Part shown: positions 63,397-64,000 of the stretch, piece after piece
Position numbering within the stretch: the stretch's first letter is position 1
How the letters are laid out: every line of letters begins with the position of its first letter
DNA from: Streptomyces pristinaespiralis
GTDB taxonomy: Bacteria > Actinomycetota > Actinomycetes > Streptomycetales > Streptomycetaceae
Direction: 5' to 3'
Length of the DNA: 64,000 nt
Assembly (NCBI RefSeq): GCF_001278075.1
Contig: NZ_CP011340.1
Span: 4,340,001-4,404,000 of the forward strand
Made by a program: the position numbers and the translations under genes
The notes under the pieces: model-generated
Databases searched by the model: none
Told to the model about the DNA's origin: nothing
Seen by the model: the letters and a program-made list of their open reading frames with translations, nothing else

Positions 63397-64000
63397 CTAC
63401 TTCTTGCTCTCCACCGCGTGGCCACCGAACTGGTTGCGCAGCGCGGCGATCATCTTCATCTGCGGGGAGTCGTCCTGACGGGACGCGAAACGGGCGAACA
63501 GCGACGCGGTGATCGCAGGCAGCGGGACGGCGTTGTCGATGGCGGCTTCCACCGTCCACCGGCCCTCGCCGGAGTCCTGTGCATAACCGCGCAGTTGCTC
63601 GAGGTGCTCGTCCTCGTCCAGCGCGTTGACCGCGAGGTCGAGCAGCCAGGAGCGGATGACCGTGCCCTCCTGCCAGGAGCGGAAGACCTCGCGCACATCG
63701 GTGACCGAGTCGACCTTCTCCAGGAGCTCCCAGCCCTCGGCGTAGGCCTGCATCATCGCGTACTCGATGCCGTTGTGGACCATCTTCGCGAAGTGGCCTG
63801 CGCCGACCCGGCCCGCGTGGACAGATCCGAACTCGCCCTCGGGCTTGAGGGCGTCGAAGACGGGCTGCACCTTCGCGACGTTCTCGGCGTCACCGCCGTA
63901 CATCAGCGCATAGCCGTTCTCCAGGCCCCACACGCCGCCGGACACACCGCAGTCGACGAAGCCGATGCCCTTCAGACCCAGCTCGACGGCGTGCTTCTCG
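63397..64000 (-). CDS. gnd: 6-phosphogluconate dehydrogenase, decarboxylating (C-terminal part)
   Basis: The last 200 codons of a gnd-type dehydrogenase whose 5' end lies right of the window. Seen are GLKGIGFVDCGVSGGVWGLE, the substrate motif GRVGAGHFAKMVHNGIEYAM (catalytic Lys in FAKMVHN), then AAIDNAVPLPAITASLFARF and the short end GGHAVESKK. The short C-terminus marks the NAD-linked GndA-type enzyme (about 290 aa) that sits between dnaN and recF in streptomycetes. It oxidises 6-phosphogluconate to ribulose 5-phosphate and CO2. Confidence 0.94.
   Translation of the reverse strand, partial: EKHAVELGLKGIGFVDCGVSGGVWGLENGYALMYGGDAENVAKVQPVFDALKPEGEFGSVHAGRVGAGHFAKMVHNGIEYAMMQAYAEGWELLEKVDSVTDVREVFRSWQEGTVIRSWLLDLAVNALDEDEHLEQLRGYAQDSGEGRWTVEAAIDNAVPLPAITASLFARFASRQDDSPQMKMIAALRNQFGGHAVESKK

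Overview
This window is high-GC actinobacterial chromosome and almost certainly Streptomyces. The evidence is the very high third-position GC, many GTG starts, ATGA/GTGA stop-start overlaps, FtsZ regulator CrgA, several class E sortases, a DLW-39 peptide, and the gene order gnd-recF-DUF721-gyrB-gyrA that lies beside dnaN/dnaA in streptomycetes. oriC is therefore expected just beyond the right edge. Sites seen in the DNA agree: two exact parS palindromes (GTTTCACGTGAAAC), one near-match, and many DnaA-box-like 9-mers (TTGTCCACA/TTATCCACA).

Region 1 (1-12.9 kb) is catabolic. It holds the 5' end of a 2-oxo acid dehydrogenase E1 alpha gene divergent from an Lrp/AsnC regulator, a TetR regulator coupled to a two-module 3-hydroxyacyl-CoA dehydrogenase, a PaaN-type aldehyde dehydrogenase, a SpoU methyltransferase/HTTM/DUF5819 group, the phenylacetyl-CoA epoxidase operon paaABCDE, and an acyl-CoA dehydrogenase. 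An 18-bp TetR-type palindrome recurs in all three divergent promoter regions, including the E1 alpha/Lrp one, which suggests a single regulon. Region 2 (13-16.8 kb) has a broken HAD-like gene, a rhodanese, a J-domain protein, a DUF2252 protein and tRNA-Leu(CAG).

Region 3 (17-33.6 kb) is the conserved growth and division block: fhaA-fhaB-pstP-rodA-pbpA-pknB, three class E sortases interleaved with pabA and a small membrane protein, a DUF881 protein, crgA, a DnaA-box cluster, rhomboid, cyclophilin, DUF5324 and a DUF6344 secreted protein.

Region 4 (34.1-50.2 kb) is an accessory RiPP biosynthetic cluster that best fits a class V (lexapeptide/cacaoidin-type) lanthipeptide system. It has a regulator, an M16 peptidase, a degenerate kinase-fold protein (possible LxmX counterpart), a LanD-like cysteine decarboxylase, a luciferase-like F420 reductase (LxmJ-like), an ABC exporter, an ABC-2 permease/ATPase pair, a methyltransferase, three precursor peptides ending in TYxxGC, a HopA1-like protein (LxmY-like) and an APH-fold kinase (LxmK-like). 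At its head is a secreted peptide with four SITWQ repeats that I do not recognise. Matching direct-repeat sites occur at both ends of the cluster, and two parS sites lie inside it.

Region 5 (50.5-64 kb) returns to core genes: tRNA-Ala(TGC), an HTH protein and Ser/Thr kinase pair, a secreted surface protein, DLW-39, a small orphan, tRNA-Ile(GAT), DUF3566, gyrA, gyrB, DUF721, recF and partial gnd. No rRNA operon, CRISPR array, insertion sequence or prophage was seen.
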